The translations under genes and the position numbers were made by a program. From a bacterium (GTDB taxonomy: Bacteria > SAR324 > XYD2-FULL-50-16): a DNA stretch of 64,000 bases. Under the pieces are notes generated by a model. It was not told where the DNA came from, ran no database searches, and was given only the letters and a program-made list of their open reading frames with translations. How positions within the stretch are numbered: the first letter of the stretch is position 1; every line of letters begins with the position of its first letter. This document shows, piece by piece, positions 17,644 to 26,894 of this stretch. The stretch is taken from the NCBI GenBank assembly GCA_024275165.1, contig JAJRZQ010000037.1:1-64000 (forward strand). Direction: 5' to 3'.

Positions 17644-18009
17644 CTATTGCTGCAAGAGCATTTTTGTGTTTTCGATCAATTCTTCCTGCTTGACGGGTTT
17701 TACCAAATAAAGATTTGCCCCGGCCTTAAACCCCTGCATTTTATCATCCGCTTCCGCTTCGGTACTGACAATAATAATCGGCGTATTTTGATGCGCCTCG
17801 GTGGCGCGAATCTCTTTGCAAAAGGTGAACCCATCCATTTTAGGCATGTTGATATCCACCACCATCAAGTCAAACTGGTCCTTATGAGATTTTTCCAAAG
17901 CATCATAACCGTTTTCCGCCTCCGTAACCTCAAAGCCTGCGGATTTGAGCATTACCGAATGCAAATTCCGGACGATGGGCGAATCGTCCACAACAAGTAT
18001 TTTAGTCAT
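17644..18009 (-). CDS. cheY: CheY-like single-domain response regulator
   Basis: 121 residues, a receiver domain with no output domain. Acid pocket Asp8/Asp9, phospho-acceptor Asp52 (VVDINMPKMDG), Ser82-Thr83 and Lys104 (YLVKPVK) are all present. It would be phosphorylated by CheA encoded one base downstream and could bind the flagellar switch. It might instead act as a phosphate sink or adaptor; the sequence does not decide this. It is co-transcribed with the HEAT-repeat gene eight bases upstream. Confidence 0.93.
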   Translation of the reverse strand: MTKILVVDDSPIVRNLHSVMLKSAGFEVTEAENGYDALEKSHKDQFDLMVVDINMPKMDGFTFCKEIRATEAHQNTPIIIVSTEAEADDKMQGFKAGANLYLVKPVKQEELIENTKMLLQQ

Positions 18010-18017
18010 ATTTTTAC

Positions 18018-19907
18018 CTAATCAAGTTCTTCCAAAGCACTATAAACGGCCTCAACTAAAGCAGAATTTTCATCGTCTACAAGGTTCTTTAAGGGTTCTA
18101 ACGCCTTTGGATCTCCTAATTTTTTTAAGGCTTCCACCGCTTCGATCCGAACCCAGGTCGATTGATCTTTCAATAAAAGCAAGGCTAAATCCACTGCCAC
18201 GGGGAAGCCATGCAAACCCGATAAAATTTGCGCTATTTCAACCTTGACTCTTTCAGGGGGGGAAAGTTTCTGCTTTAGCATGTTTTCTAAAAATTGTATA
18301 ATCCCTTGTGGATTATCCAAAGCTTGCAAGCAGCGGACAGCCTCCACCTGAACTTGTTCAACCGGGTCTCGCAGCCCTTCTTGAATTTGCTCAATGGTGA
18401 TTTGCTTTAAGCTGGCAAAGACCTTTAAACTGATCACACGAATCTCTGGGTTTTCATCGCTTAAGCCCTTGGCAAATTTATCCATTTGCTCTTTTGGGTC
18501 GCTAAAACCAAAGAAGCTTAAGGCCCTCTTTCGTTCATCGAGACTCAAAGAGGAAAGAAAAAGCCCCAATGCCGAATTGGTGGTGGCATTGCCGATTTCA
18601 ATCAAAGCGTTGTCAATGGCCTGGCGAACCTCATCATCCTCTTCACTGTTTAATTGCGCCACTAAACTCGGGGCAAATTCATCCTTGGCAAAACGAGCGG
18701 CAGCGCCAGTTGCGGCAATACGAATCAGCGGGTTTTGATGCGACAACAGATGCTTGATCTCAGAAAAAGGAATGGGGAGGATCGGGGGACCCAATACATT
18801 GAGGGTCGCTAAAATTTGTTCCTCGTCCTCGCTGGCCAGAAATTGTTTCCACATCTTGTCCATCCCCTCGCTGGAGCAGGTGGAAAGCGCTTTCAAGGCG
18901 AGGGACTTTTCCATTAAGCCGCTTTGAGGGCTCTCTAAGAGAGCCAATAGGGGATCAATATTAGAGGGATTCAGGGCACAAATGGTTTCGATCAACAGGT
19001 CTTGCAATTCTCCTTCAACATAGCTGAAAGCGGGGCCGAGGTAAGACAAGGCCTCTTCCCCCATGTGCGCCGCCGTGGTTAAGGCTTGCATTCTTAATTC
19101 GCCTTTTCCCTTGCCCAATACGATTTGCAGGCATTCCAAATGTTTCTTGTCGATCAAGCTGCCATACTGATAAGTAGGGTGGGCCTTCACCACTCTTGCC
19201 AAGGCCCAAAAGGCCTCTTGGGTAAAGAGATCCAGCCCCTGATTGCAGCAGTGATTTAAAAGAGGCAAAAACCCGCGGGGATCGCCAATATGCCCTAAAG
19301 CTTTTAGAGCCGAGACCTTCACTAAGATATCGTTTGACTCAAGTTTGGGCAGCACCCTCTCAAAGGCAACAGGCCCCCCGATTTGCCCCAAGGCCCGCAA
19401 AACAGCGCATTGCATCCAGCTATCTCCCTCGAGATGTTTCGATAAAACCTCGATATGCTCCGCATGCCCCACATCACCCAAGCCATCCGCGGCAGTAGCG
19501 GCGACATTGAGGTCGGTGTCGTTTAAGGCGATCACCATGCCCGCTAAGGCCTCCGGGCTTTGGATCATCATCAAGCTGTCGACCGCGAATTTTCGTACAT
19601 CTCGGTCCGGGCTTTGGAGTTGCTCAATCAAAACTCCCACCGCAGGTTGACCTAAGGTCCCTAAAATCTCACTGGTTAGGTTGCGCAAGCGAACATTTTC
19701 ACTACCGAGATGCGGCACAATCTGCTGGGCGATCTCTTCTCCCCCCAATTTTACCAAGGCGGTGGCGCAGGCGTCCCCCACGGCGACAACCGGGTCTTTT
19801 AAGCCTTCAATCAACTCGGGAACACATTCAAAATAGCCGCCATCTTCGATATCTTCAGCAGCATACCGGCGATCGGCCTCACTCCCTTGGCTCAAGTCGG
19901 CTTTCAA
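18018..19907 (-). CDS. HEAT-repeat protein in chemotaxis operon
   Basis: A 629-residue protein made almost wholly of HEAT-like repeats (for example FECVPELIEGLKDPVVAVGDACATALVKLG and WVRIEAVEALKKLGDPKALEPL). These form a superhelical protein-binding scaffold. There is no signal peptide, membrane segment or enzyme motif. It lies between cheR and cheY in one operon, so a structural or adaptor role in the chemosensory array is likely but inferred. The start is a TTG with a weak ribosome site; no better in-frame start is visible. Confidence 0.85.
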   Translation of the reverse strand: MKADLSQGSEADRRYAAEDIEDGGYFECVPELIEGLKDPVVAVGDACATALVKLGGEEIAQQIVPHLGSENVRLRNLTSEILGTLGQPAVGVLIEQLQSPDRDVRKFAVDSLMMIQSPEALAGMVIALNDTDLNVAATAADGLGDVGHAEHIEVLSKHLEGDSWMQCAVLRALGQIGGPVAFERVLPKLESNDILVKVSALKALGHIGDPRGFLPLLNHCCNQGLDLFTQEAFWALARVVKAHPTYQYGSLIDKKHLECLQIVLGKGKGELRMQALTTAAHMGEEALSYLGPAFSYVEGELQDLLIETICALNPSNIDPLLALLESPQSGLMEKSLALKALSTCSSEGMDKMWKQFLASEDEEQILATLNVLGPPILPIPFSEIKHLLSHQNPLIRIAATGAAARFAKDEFAPSLVAQLNSEEDDEVRQAIDNALIEIGNATTNSALGLFLSSLSLDERKRALSFFGFSDPKEQMDKFAKGLSDENPEIRVISLKVFASLKQITIEQIQEGLRDPVEQVQVEAVRCLQALDNPQGIIQFLENMLKQKLSPPERVKVEIAQILSGLHGFPVAVDLALLLLKDQSTWVRIEAVEALKKLGDPKALEPLKNLVDDENSALVEAVYSALEELD

Positions 19908-19958
19908 GCGGGTGATGATTGCTTCTCTTTAAGCGGTCATAGGGCCTCAAGGTTTTCC

Positions 19959-20798
19959 CTATTTTTGATAGGATAAAGATTTTGAAAATTTCACCAACTT
20001 AAATACGGCGCTGATCTTCCCCACCGACTCAGAGTGACCGAGAAAAATAAACCCTCCCGGGGTCATCGCATCGTACAGGGAATTAACGACCTTTTTGCGC
20101 GCGTCGTCATTAAAATAAATCAACACATTGCGACAGAATATGAAATCAAAATCCCTTTGCTGCCGCATGACCATGCGATCTAAAAGGTTGATTTGCCGAA
20201 AGGAGACTAATTTTTTTACCTCCGCCACAATCTGATAGCGATTCGATACGGGATGAAAGTATTTTTTCAACATCGCCGGCGGAACATCCTTCACCGCCCT
20301 TGTGTCATAAACCCCTAGATCCGCCCTGTCTAAAATTTCCGTATCAATGTCCGTTGCTAGAATTTGAATATCCCATTTTGCATAGTTTTTCAAATGTTCT
20401 TGCAATAAGATGGCTAAGGTATAGGGTTCATCGCCAGAGGAGCAGGCAGCGCTCCAAATGCGCAAACGGTAATCCTTCTTTTTTTCTTTTTCTTCCAGCA
20501 CCAGAGGCAGAATCTCTTCTGCAAAGGATTCCAATTGGGGCTGATTGCGAAAAAAATAGGTTTCATTGGTGGTGAGCGCATTGATAAATTCAGTCATTTC
20601 ATCGGGGTTATCGCTTAAGCTTAAGAGGCGATAGTACTCCTTGGCATTTTTGCTGTTCGTTGCCTGGATGCGCCGTTGAACTCTTTTTTCAAGAAAATAG
20701 AATTTTTTCTCCTCGAAAAAGACTCCCACCTTGTAGGCAATGAAATCTCGAATAGGGATGAGATCTTCATCGGATATTTTAGCCTCTGCTTCCCACAT
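19959..20798 (-). CDS. cheR: Chemotaxis protein methyltransferase CheR
   Basis: Methylates glutamates on receptors using S-adenosylmethionine. The N-terminal helical domain (residues 1-75) precedes a Rossmann-type domain with LRIWSAACSSGDEPYTLAILL (SAM binding), LATDIDTEIL, FRQINLLD, FDFIFCRNVLIYF and FLGHSES. At 279 residues it is normal. No C-terminal pentapeptide-binding extension is seen. It follows cheB by two bases. Confidence 0.96.
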   Translation of the reverse strand: MWEAEAKISDEDLIPIRDFIAYKVGVFFEEKKFYFLEKRVQRRIQATNSKNAKEYYRLLSLSDNPDEMTEFINALTTNETYFFRNQPQLESFAEEILPLVLEEKEKKKDYRLRIWSAACSSGDEPYTLAILLQEHLKNYAKWDIQILATDIDTEILDRADLGVYDTRAVKDVPPAMLKKYFHPVSNRYQIVAEVKKLVSFRQINLLDRMVMRQQRDFDFIFCRNVLIYFNDDARKKVVNSLYDAMTPGGFIFLGHSESVGKISAVFKLVKFSKSLSYQK

Positions 20799-20800
20799 CT

Positions 20801-21865
20801 TTACATCCCTGTTAACTCTAAAACTTTACCCGCGATCTCCAAGTCAGGCAAAACGAATTCAGCCCCCCCTAGATCAACTACCCGCCCGGGCATGCCAAAG
20901 ACCACGCAACTCTCCTCTGATTGAGCGATGGTATGCCCCCCCGCTTTTTTTAAATGGGTTAATTGTTCCGCGCCATCTGCGCCCATTCCGGTCAAGATAA
21001 CCCCGATCCAGTTTTTACTAAAAGCCTCGTTCAGGCTTTCAAACAAAACATCCACACTGGGTTTATAAACCCTGCCGGGGACTTCATCCAGCAAATGAAC
21101 CTGAAACACCTTCCCCCCTCGATGCTCAATTTGCATGTGCCCCCCACCGGGAGCCAAATAAATATGCCCCTGCTCTAAAACATCCCCTTCTTGCGCCTCT
21201 GTCACCGTCAAGGGGCAAAGCCCATCGAGACGGGTGGCGAAGCTGGCGGTAAAGGCCTTGGGCATATGTTGGGCAATAACGATGCAACCGGGAAAGTCCG
21301 CCGGGATTTGAGGCAGAATCTGCATGAGGGTTTTTGGCCCCCCCGTAGAGACCCCCACCCCCACGACCTGCCCCTGCACGCTCGCGCGAAAGCGACTGGA
21401 AACCGCTTTGGGGAGGGCTCGGGTTGGAGGGGCTTTTTTGTTTAAAAGATTTCTAAATTGGCCGCTCGCCTTGGATCTTGCCGCCGCGATGATCTTTTCG
21501 CGAATGCGCAAACCCTGTTCCGCTAAAGCGCGGGAATCCCCCCCGGGTTTTTGCACATAATCAAAAGCTCCTTCGTTGAGAGCCTCTAGGGTTTCTTCCG
21601 CCCCTTCTACAGTGAGGGTCGAGATCATGATTACGGGCAAGGGGCGCTCGGCCATCACCCGCTTTAAGGTCGCCAGTCCATCCATGACCGGCATATTGAT
21701 ATCTAGGGTCAAGACATCGGGTTGAAAAAGCGGCAGCTTTTCTAAGGCATCCATACCGTTTGCCGCCGTGCCAATGACCTTTAACCTCGGGTCTTGCTCA
21801 ATCAAACGCCCCAACTCGCTCCGCATGAGAGTCGAGTCATCCACCACCATGACCTTTATATTCAT
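20801..21865 (-). CDS. cheB: Chemotaxis response regulator methylesterase CheB
   Basis: Removes methyl groups from receptors and deamidates glutamines. The receiver domain has Asp55 (LTLDINMPVMDG). The esterase domain carries the catalytic triad in GVGVSTGGPKTL, IAQHMP and TGMGADGAEQL. 354 residues is normal. The start overlaps the cheW stop by four bases. With CheR and CheA in the same operon the adaptation loop is complete. Confidence 0.96.
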   Translation of the reverse strand: MNIKVMVVDDSTLMRSELGRLIEQDPRLKVIGTAANGMDALEKLPLFQPDVLTLDINMPVMDGLATLKRVMAERPLPVIMISTLTVEGAEETLEALNEGAFDYVQKPGGDSRALAEQGLRIREKIIAAARSKASGQFRNLLNKKAPPTRALPKAVSSRFRASVQGQVVGVGVSTGGPKTLMQILPQIPADFPGCIVIAQHMPKAFTASFATRLDGLCPLTVTEAQEGDVLEQGHIYLAPGGGHMQIEHRGGKVFQVHLLDEVPGRVYKPSVDVLFESLNEAFSKNWIGVILTGMGADGAEQLTHLKKAGGHTIAQSEESCVVFGMPGRVVDLGGAEFVLPDLEIAGKVLELTGM

Positions 21866-23445
21866 TTGTTCTTTATCGTAAGCAAGGCTTCTTCTTGATC
21901 CAACTGTTCTAATTCCTGAGCGAGGCTTAAGAGGTCACCTTGAGCAAACTCATCGGGCGCGTTATCTTGAGATTGCTCTAAAGTCTTGGTGACATCCAAG
22001 AGAATCACGATGTCATCGGTTTTTTCATCTTGCGCCATTCCGCGAATGGTTACATTTCCACGGCGGGTCAAGAGGTCGCTCGGGGGTTTAAAGCTGGAAA
22101 GTTTGACCTTGCGAATCCCCACCACCTTTTCCACCACCAAGGCGGCGAGATTGTGACCGGGATTGACGATCAATAAACGGGTATGGATGCTGAACTCATA
22201 TTTCGGCCTGCCCACCAGTAGCGGCAAATTCACTACCGAAATCACCTCCCCTCGCAAATTCAACACCCCTAAAATATAACGAGGGGCCTTGGGCACGGGA
22301 ACGATATCCCGCTCTAAAATAATCTCGTTGGCGTCGAAAACGGGAATGGCGTATTTTTCATCATTGAGCAAGAATTCTAAAATCGGGGTTTCTTCTTCCA
22401 AATCCTCCTCGACTTCTCCTAGGTCTTGCTGCTGCTCAATCTCACGCAGTCGCTGCTGTTCTTCATCGGAAAAGAGTTTTTCTAAAGCCAGCAACATCAC
22501 GATTTGCTGCTTCCCTTCCCGCTCTTGCTTGATCACCCCCTTTAACTGCTCTAATTGAGCCGGGTTGAGCGTAATCGGGGGGTCGCAAATCTCTTTTTCC
22601 TTAATGAGATAGACCTCGGTGATTTGATCTACGATCAAGCCCACCTTGACATCAAAAACCTTGACGATAATCACCGGACGGGTAGTGTCTTCCCCCGTGC
22701 TTTGCACCTCTAGTTTGTCAGAAAGGCGCAGCACGGGAATCGCGGAATCCCGCAGATGAAAAATTCCCTCCACAAAATCTTCCATCTCCGGTAGAGGAAT
22801 CACCTCGGGCATCAAGATGATTTCTTCGACATTCAAACTCTCTAAGGCAAATTGCTCTAAGCCGATGGAAAAACCGACCAAAAAAATCTCGCTGCCTCGT
22901 TCTTCCTCCTCGGTCTGCTCGGCGGTTTGCACCTCGCCGCCCGTACCCCGGGCGAGGTCTGCCCCGATTAAAAAATCTTCGGTATTGATCAGTTTTTCTT
23001 GGTTTAAAAGCAATAAAATTTGTTTTTCGTCTAGCTTGTAAGTCCCCGCCAGATATTGCTGGGTCTTTGAAGAAAGCATATGGGTCGAGCGCTGGATGTC
23101 TTGATCCTCCACCGTAGTGATGCTTTCAATCGCGTCGACCAGCATGCCCAGTTTCATCGCCCCCAGCGAGATGACCACGATACGGTTCTGCTTTTCACTG
23201 CCTTGCGGCTCAACCTGAAAGCGTTTGCGCAGGTCGATGATGGAAATAACCTCCCCCCTCAGGTTGATTATCCCCAAAAAATACTTTGGAGTCCGAGGGA
23301 TCGCCGTATACTTTCGCAGGGTAATAATCTCTTCAACGCAAAGGATATTCACGCCAAAAAGCTCTTCCCCCACCCGAAAGCTAATGTACTGGCCTCCCCT
23401 CACGGATTGGCCCACTAAGTTGATGGTTGCAGGTAAATCGCTCAT
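21862..23445 (-). CDS. cheW: Triple CheW-domain coupling protein
   Basis: Three CheW-like domains in one chain (about 527 residues). Domain 1 begins GGQYISFRVGEELFGVNILCVEEII, domain 2 GSEIFLVGFSIGLEQFALESLNVEEII, domain 3 LEEETPILEFLLNDEKYAIPVFDANEII. Each has the INLRG/LNLRGEVI or equivalent turn, weaker in domain 2 (IFHLRDSAIPV). Acidic linkers separate them. It should couple receptors to CheA, with more than one contact per chain. I start at ATG 23445 (MSDLPATI); the track's 23460 start is a TTG. It leads the che operon and overlaps cheB by four bases. Confidence 0.9.
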   Translation of the reverse strand: MSDLPATINLVGQSVRGGQYISFRVGEELFGVNILCVEEIITLRKYTAIPRTPKYFLGIINLRGEVISIIDLRKRFQVEPQGSEKQNRIVVISLGAMKLGMLVDAIESITTVEDQDIQRSTHMLSSKTQQYLAGTYKLDEKQILLLLNQEKLINTEDFLIGADLARGTGGEVQTAEQTEEEERGSEIFLVGFSIGLEQFALESLNVEEIILMPEVIPLPEMEDFVEGIFHLRDSAIPVLRLSDKLEVQSTGEDTTRPVIIVKVFDVKVGLIVDQITEVYLIKEKEICDPPITLNPAQLEQLKGVIKQEREGKQQIVMLLALEKLFSDEEQQRLREIEQQQDLGEVEEDLEEETPILEFLLNDEKYAIPVFDANEIILERDIVPVPKAPRYILGVLNLRGEVISVVNLPLLVGRPKYEFSIHTRLLIVNPGHNLAALVVEKVVGIRKVKLSSFKPPSDLLTRRGNVTIRGMAQDEKTDDIVILLDVTKTLEQSQDNAPDEFAQGDLLSLAQELEQLDQEEALLTIKNK

Positions 23446-23512
23446 ATGCCAAATAGACAAAATACAATAGTTCTTATAGCTTTTTGTAACATGCCGACAC
23501 GGGTTTCACAAC

Positions 23513-24223
23513 ATGGAAACGCCCTTCACCACTGCAATTTTTCCCATGCCCCACCCTTTCACCTCCATTTTACCGGCAGAACTAGAACCTGCCTTGAGCC
23601 TCGTCCCCATTGGCCAAGCTTATCCCCTGCTGGGGGTTGAGTTGACGATTGCCCAACAGCTCCGTAATCCGGCGCGAAGGCTGGGTTTTGCGGCGGGAAG
23701 GTTTGCTGCGCGAACTTCACTCTCCCATTGGGGGCTGCCGCCGCTTCCCCTGCCTCGGCTGGCAAACGGAGCCCCTGGCTGGCCAAGAGGGCTGCTGGGC
23801 AGCATCTCCCACAGTTCAAACTACGCCGTTGCCCTCACCTTGCCCCTTTCATTGGGGTTTCAAGGCCTCGGGATTGACTTAGAAGAGGCCCAACGGCCCA
23901 TCAACGAGGGGATTTTAGGAAAAATAGCCCTGCCCGAAGAGATCCAACAATGGAAGTTGCAACAGGGGGCGGGCGAGAATGCTTTTGGGCTTGACACCAA
24001 GAAACTTTTTTCCATGAAGGAAGCGATTTACAAAGCCCTTTCCTCTTGCTGTGGGTACTTTGGCTTTGACAAGGCGCGATTGGTGGACTTAAAGGGCCCT
24101 AAAGCGCTTTTTGCCCTGAATCCCGCGTTGATTGCTCTGGGGGCTCCCAAAAAAATCCAGGTTTACTCCTTGAATCAAGCAGGTCTTATCTGCTCTCTCG
24201 CTTGCTGGAAAAAATCTGAATAA
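23513..24223 (+). CDS. 4'-phosphopantetheinyl transferase (Sfp/EntD type)
   Basis: Transfers phosphopantetheine from CoA to carrier proteins. The Sfp-type motifs are visible: SISHSSNYAVAL, the magnesium-binding GIDLEE, and FSMKEAIYKAL with its conserved acid and lysine. The layout resembles EntD/Npt. 236 residues. No synthase is encoded nearby, so it may serve fatty-acid ACP or a distant pathway. It ends 17 bases before a perfect bidirectional terminator. Confidence 0.85.
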   Translation: METPFTTAIFPMPHPFTSILPAELEPALSLVPIGQAYPLLGVELTIAQQLRNPARRLGFAAGRFAARTSLSHWGLPPLPLPRLANGAPGWPRGLLGSISHSSNYAVALTLPLSLGFQGLGIDLEEAQRPINEGILGKIALPEEIQQWKLQQGAGENAFGLDTKKLFSMKEAIYKALSSCCGYFGFDKARLVDLKGPKALFALNPALIALGAPKKIQVYSLNQAGLICSLACWKKSE

Positions 24224-24240
24224 TTCAAAATGGAGGGCAA

Positions 24241-24266
24241 AAAAAAGTCGCCGAAGCGACTTTTTT
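24241..24266. terminator. Bidirectional terminator
   Basis: AAAAAAGTCGC, loop CGAA, GCGACTTTTTT: eleven perfect pairs with an A-run on one side and a T-run on the other. It serves the convergent transferase gene and the cytochrome c gene. Confidence 0.9.
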
Positions 24267-24280
24267 GACCTTGCCCGCGC

Positions 24281-24583
24281 TTATTGCGAAGCGAGGAAGT
24301 CTGCAATCGCTGCGATTTCTTCATCCGAGGCCGCGGCGACAATAGGGCGCATCATGGCAGACATGCCCGAGTTACGCTTGCCATCGCGAATGGCTTTGGC
24401 CTGATTGGCGATATAAGAGGCATGTTGTCCGGCCAGTTTAGGAAAAGTCGGGGTAATGGACGCACCCGCTTCTCCATGACAACCACCACACCCCTTTGCG
24501 TTGTAAAGGGCTTGCCCGTCCAAGGCGAGCACGGGAGTTGCCAAAATAGCGCTGAAAGCCAAGGTTGCAAGGAGCTTCTTCAT
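24281..24583 (-). CDS. Periplasmic cytochrome c, class I small type
   Basis: A 100-residue precursor with signal peptide (KKLLATLAFSAILATPVLA). The heme attachment motif is CGGCH; the distal methionine is probably in RNSGMSAMMRPIV. The size and the C-terminal DEEIAAIADFLASQ helix are typical of c553-like electron carriers. It lies 74 bases downstream of a second, related cytochrome gene, and the two are probably co-transcribed. The redox partner is not shown. Confidence 0.92.
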   Translation of the reverse strand: MKKLLATLAFSAILATPVLALDGQALYNAKGCGGCHGEAGASITPTFPKLAGQHASYIANQAKAIRDGKRNSGMSAMMRPIVAAASDEEIAAIADFLASQ

Positions 24584-24657
24584 AATTCATTCCTGTTGGT
24601 TTGGGGTTTCAGCCCCGCTCATGTCGGTTGAACGGGGCACAGTAAGCGTAAGGCGTT

Positions 24658-24981
24658 CTACTTCAAATGCGAAAGATAATCGGCAATGTTTGCGATATCC
24701 TCTTTGGTCACGGACTGAACACCAGGATTGGCCTTCATTACAGAACTCATCCCCTTGGTACGAATTCCCGCTTGGATATTCAAAAAGTTTTCTTGAATAA
24801 AGGCGGCATCCCGACCGGCAATTTTAGGGAAAGGCCCACTGCCCTTGCCACCGGCTTGGTGGCAAGTAACACACTGTTTAGCGATAAACAATTTAGCACC
24901 TACTTCTTGATCCGCAAAGGCGGACTGCGCGGTTAAGCCAGCTACCAGGGTAGTGGCTAAGATCATTGCTAACTTCTTCAT
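24658..24981 (-). CDS. Periplasmic cytochrome c, class I small type
   Basis: 107-residue precursor with signal peptide (KKLAMILATTLVAGLTAQSAFA), heme motif CVTCH and likely methionine ligand in TKGMSSVMKANPG. It is a paralogue of the following gene, sharing the KxGxGPxFPKxAGR-type middle and a closing ADYLSHLK helix. AAGGAAG stands before the start. A tandem pair suggests partners with different potentials, or gene duplication. Confidence 0.92.
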   Translation of the reverse strand: MKKLAMILATTLVAGLTAQSAFADQEVGAKLFIAKQCVTCHQAGGKGSGPFPKIAGRDAAFIQENFLNIQAGIRTKGMSSVMKANPGVQSVTKEDIANIADYLSHLK

Positions 24982-25038
24982 GTTCTTCCTTTCTGTACAG
25001 AGGGTTATACCTAATATTCCTCATTGCGAGGCATGCTG

Positions 25039-25069
25039 AATCACCTTAAAATTAAGGTTCCGTGATTCT
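25039..25069. repeat. Imperfect inverted repeat upstream of cytochrome genes
   Basis: GAATCACCTTAA and TTAAGG...TGATTC flank a short centre, with a five-base asymmetric bulge. It lies in the upstream region of the cytochrome pair and could be an operator; this is a weak call. Confidence 0.3.
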
Positions 25070-25151
25070 TACAACATGTGTTCGATTACGAAAATCAACC
25101 GCTTTTGTAAAGTCAAATCTGCATTTCATTTTTTTTCTTACCTCAGTTTTT

Positions 25152-26894
25152 TTAGTTTTCTGCCCCTGACAAAGAGGGGTGAAGGGCCGGAAACTGAAGA
25201 AAAAAAAGACTCCCCGGCCCCTGACGACCCTGAACCCCGACTTTTCCACCATGCAGAGACATGATGTTTTTCACGATGCTCAGGCCTAAGCCCGTGCCTC
25301 CAGTCATGCGACTCCTTGATTTGTCGATGCGGTAAAATCGGGCAAAGATCTTTTCCCTCTCCGCGAAAGGAACCCCTTCACCCTGGTCCTCTACTTCAAT
25401 AAAAACCCCTGAGGGGTCTAGGCGCACCCGGAGACAGACCAAAGTGTTTTCTGGGCTGTATTTGACCGCGTTATCCAAGAGGTTGACCAGACATTGCCCC
25501 ACGAGCTGAGCGTTGATCTCTAAACTAAAACCTGTTGGGCAATCCAGCTCAAAACGGCACCCTTTTTTTTCCGCTTGCAGCTTAACCAACTCAATCGAGC
25601 CTTCAAGCAAGGGAAGGAGCAGGGTGTTTTGCTTGGCCAAAGAACCCGCCATGATGGTTTCCTCAACCCGAGTCAGGGCCAAGAGGTCTTCAATAATCGC
25701 AGAAAGGCGCTTGGAGTGGTTAAAGATGATCTCCACAAAGCGACGACGATGCGCTTTATCCTCAATGGCGCCGCCCAACAAGGTTTCGGCAAATCCCTGA
25801 ATCGAGGTGATCGGGGTTTTTAACTCATGGCTCACATTGGCGACAAATTCCTTTCGCAGCTGTTCGAGACGATGCAGCTTGGTGCGATCATGGACCACCA
25901 ATAAAATTCCGCTTTCCTCTAAAAACTCCAGCTTTATTGCCTCGACCTCCAGCCGTTGCTCCGGCTGCCTGAGGGAGATTTCCATGCTTTGGTTTTCCCC
26001 CCTTTCTTCTAAACGGTGGCAAAGCTCACTCAATTGGGGGAGGCGAACCAGTTCCAGCAATTCCTTGCCCACGGGCTCAACGCTGTGAATCGAGAGCGTT
26101 TTTTTTGCCGCTTGATTCAAACGGATCAGCCGCCCCTTTGGGTCAAAGAGCAAAAACCCCTCTTCGACCCCTTCAAACAAAGCCTCTAAGGCGGATCTTT
26201 CCCGCTCCGCTTGATTGAGTCTCGCTTGCGCCTCATGGGCCAAGCCGTTTAAGGCAAAGGCCAGGGTTTCTGCCTCTTTCCAATTGCCGGGAAGCAGACG
26301 GTATTCCAACTCCCCCGCGGCCATTCGTTGCGCCCCCTGGCCTAAAATCCTCAAAGGTTCCAACTCCTGCCAAAGCCAAAGGGCAAAAAGCGCAAACAAC
26401 AATAACACCGCCAAGATTGCCCCCACGACCCAGTCGCCCCCTTCTGCTACCTTGGGCAAGGGGGCGAGGCCGACTAAACGATGCCCCGCCGCGTAACTTA
26501 AGGGCAGCCAGGCAACCAGCTTGGCCGCCCGACCAGGCGGCTGCCAAAGCACCCAGCGCGAGCCCTGCCGAACCTGTTCGACCCAGCGCCCCGGTCGCCC
26601 TCCATCCTCTGCGGAATCCCCAATCAGCAAGCCGCTAGGATCAAGCAGTACAAGCTGGGCGGAAAGCTCCCTGGAGAGTTCCTTAAGTTCGGCCTGGAGT
26701 TGTTCTGGGTTTTCTAAACTCCAAGTCAAGCGAGGGGCCACCAAATTGAGCCCTTGCCAGAGCCGTTGCCCCTCCCGCTCTACCTGTCGGGCCCGTTGGG
26801 CACTCTGCTCCAAGGAAACGACCACCCAAGTCGCCAGCAAGAGCAGGCAGGCCACCCCCAAAAGCAAGCGCCCCAAAAGGCCCGCCTTTTTCAA
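25152..26894 (-). CDS. PhoR-like sensor histidine kinase
   Basis: 580 residues. A first membrane helix (LLLGVACLLLLATWVVVS), a periplasmic segment of about 120 residues, a second helix (VVGAILAVLLLFALFALWLW), HAMP, a PAS domain, then the HisKA motif FVANVSHELKTPITSIQGFAETL with the phospho-histidine, and the ATPase boxes (LLDNAVKYS, DQGEGVP, GTGLGLSIVKNIM). The architecture is that of PhoR. No pst or phoU genes are in the window, so phosphate sensing is only a family guess. Its start overlaps the regulator gene stop by four bases. Confidence 0.88.
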   Translation of the reverse strand: MKKAGLLGRLLLGVACLLLLATWVVVSLEQSAQRARQVEREGQRLWQGLNLVAPRLTWSLENPEQLQAELKELSRELSAQLVLLDPSGLLIGDSAEDGGRPGRWVEQVRQGSRWVLWQPPGRAAKLVAWLPLSYAAGHRLVGLAPLPKVAEGGDWVVGAILAVLLLFALFALWLWQELEPLRILGQGAQRMAAGELEYRLLPGNWKEAETLAFALNGLAHEAQARLNQAERERSALEALFEGVEEGFLLFDPKGRLIRLNQAAKKTLSIHSVEPVGKELLELVRLPQLSELCHRLEERGENQSMEISLRQPEQRLEVEAIKLEFLEESGILLVVHDRTKLHRLEQLRKEFVANVSHELKTPITSIQGFAETLLGGAIEDKAHRRRFVEIIFNHSKRLSAIIEDLLALTRVEETIMAGSLAKQNTLLLPLLEGSIELVKLQAEKKGCRFELDCPTGFSLEINAQLVGQCLVNLLDNAVKYSPENTLVCLRVRLDPSGVFIEVEDQGEGVPFAEREKIFARFYRIDKSRSRMTGGTGLGLSIVKNIMSLHGGKVGVQGRQGPGSLFFLQFPALHPSLSGAEN

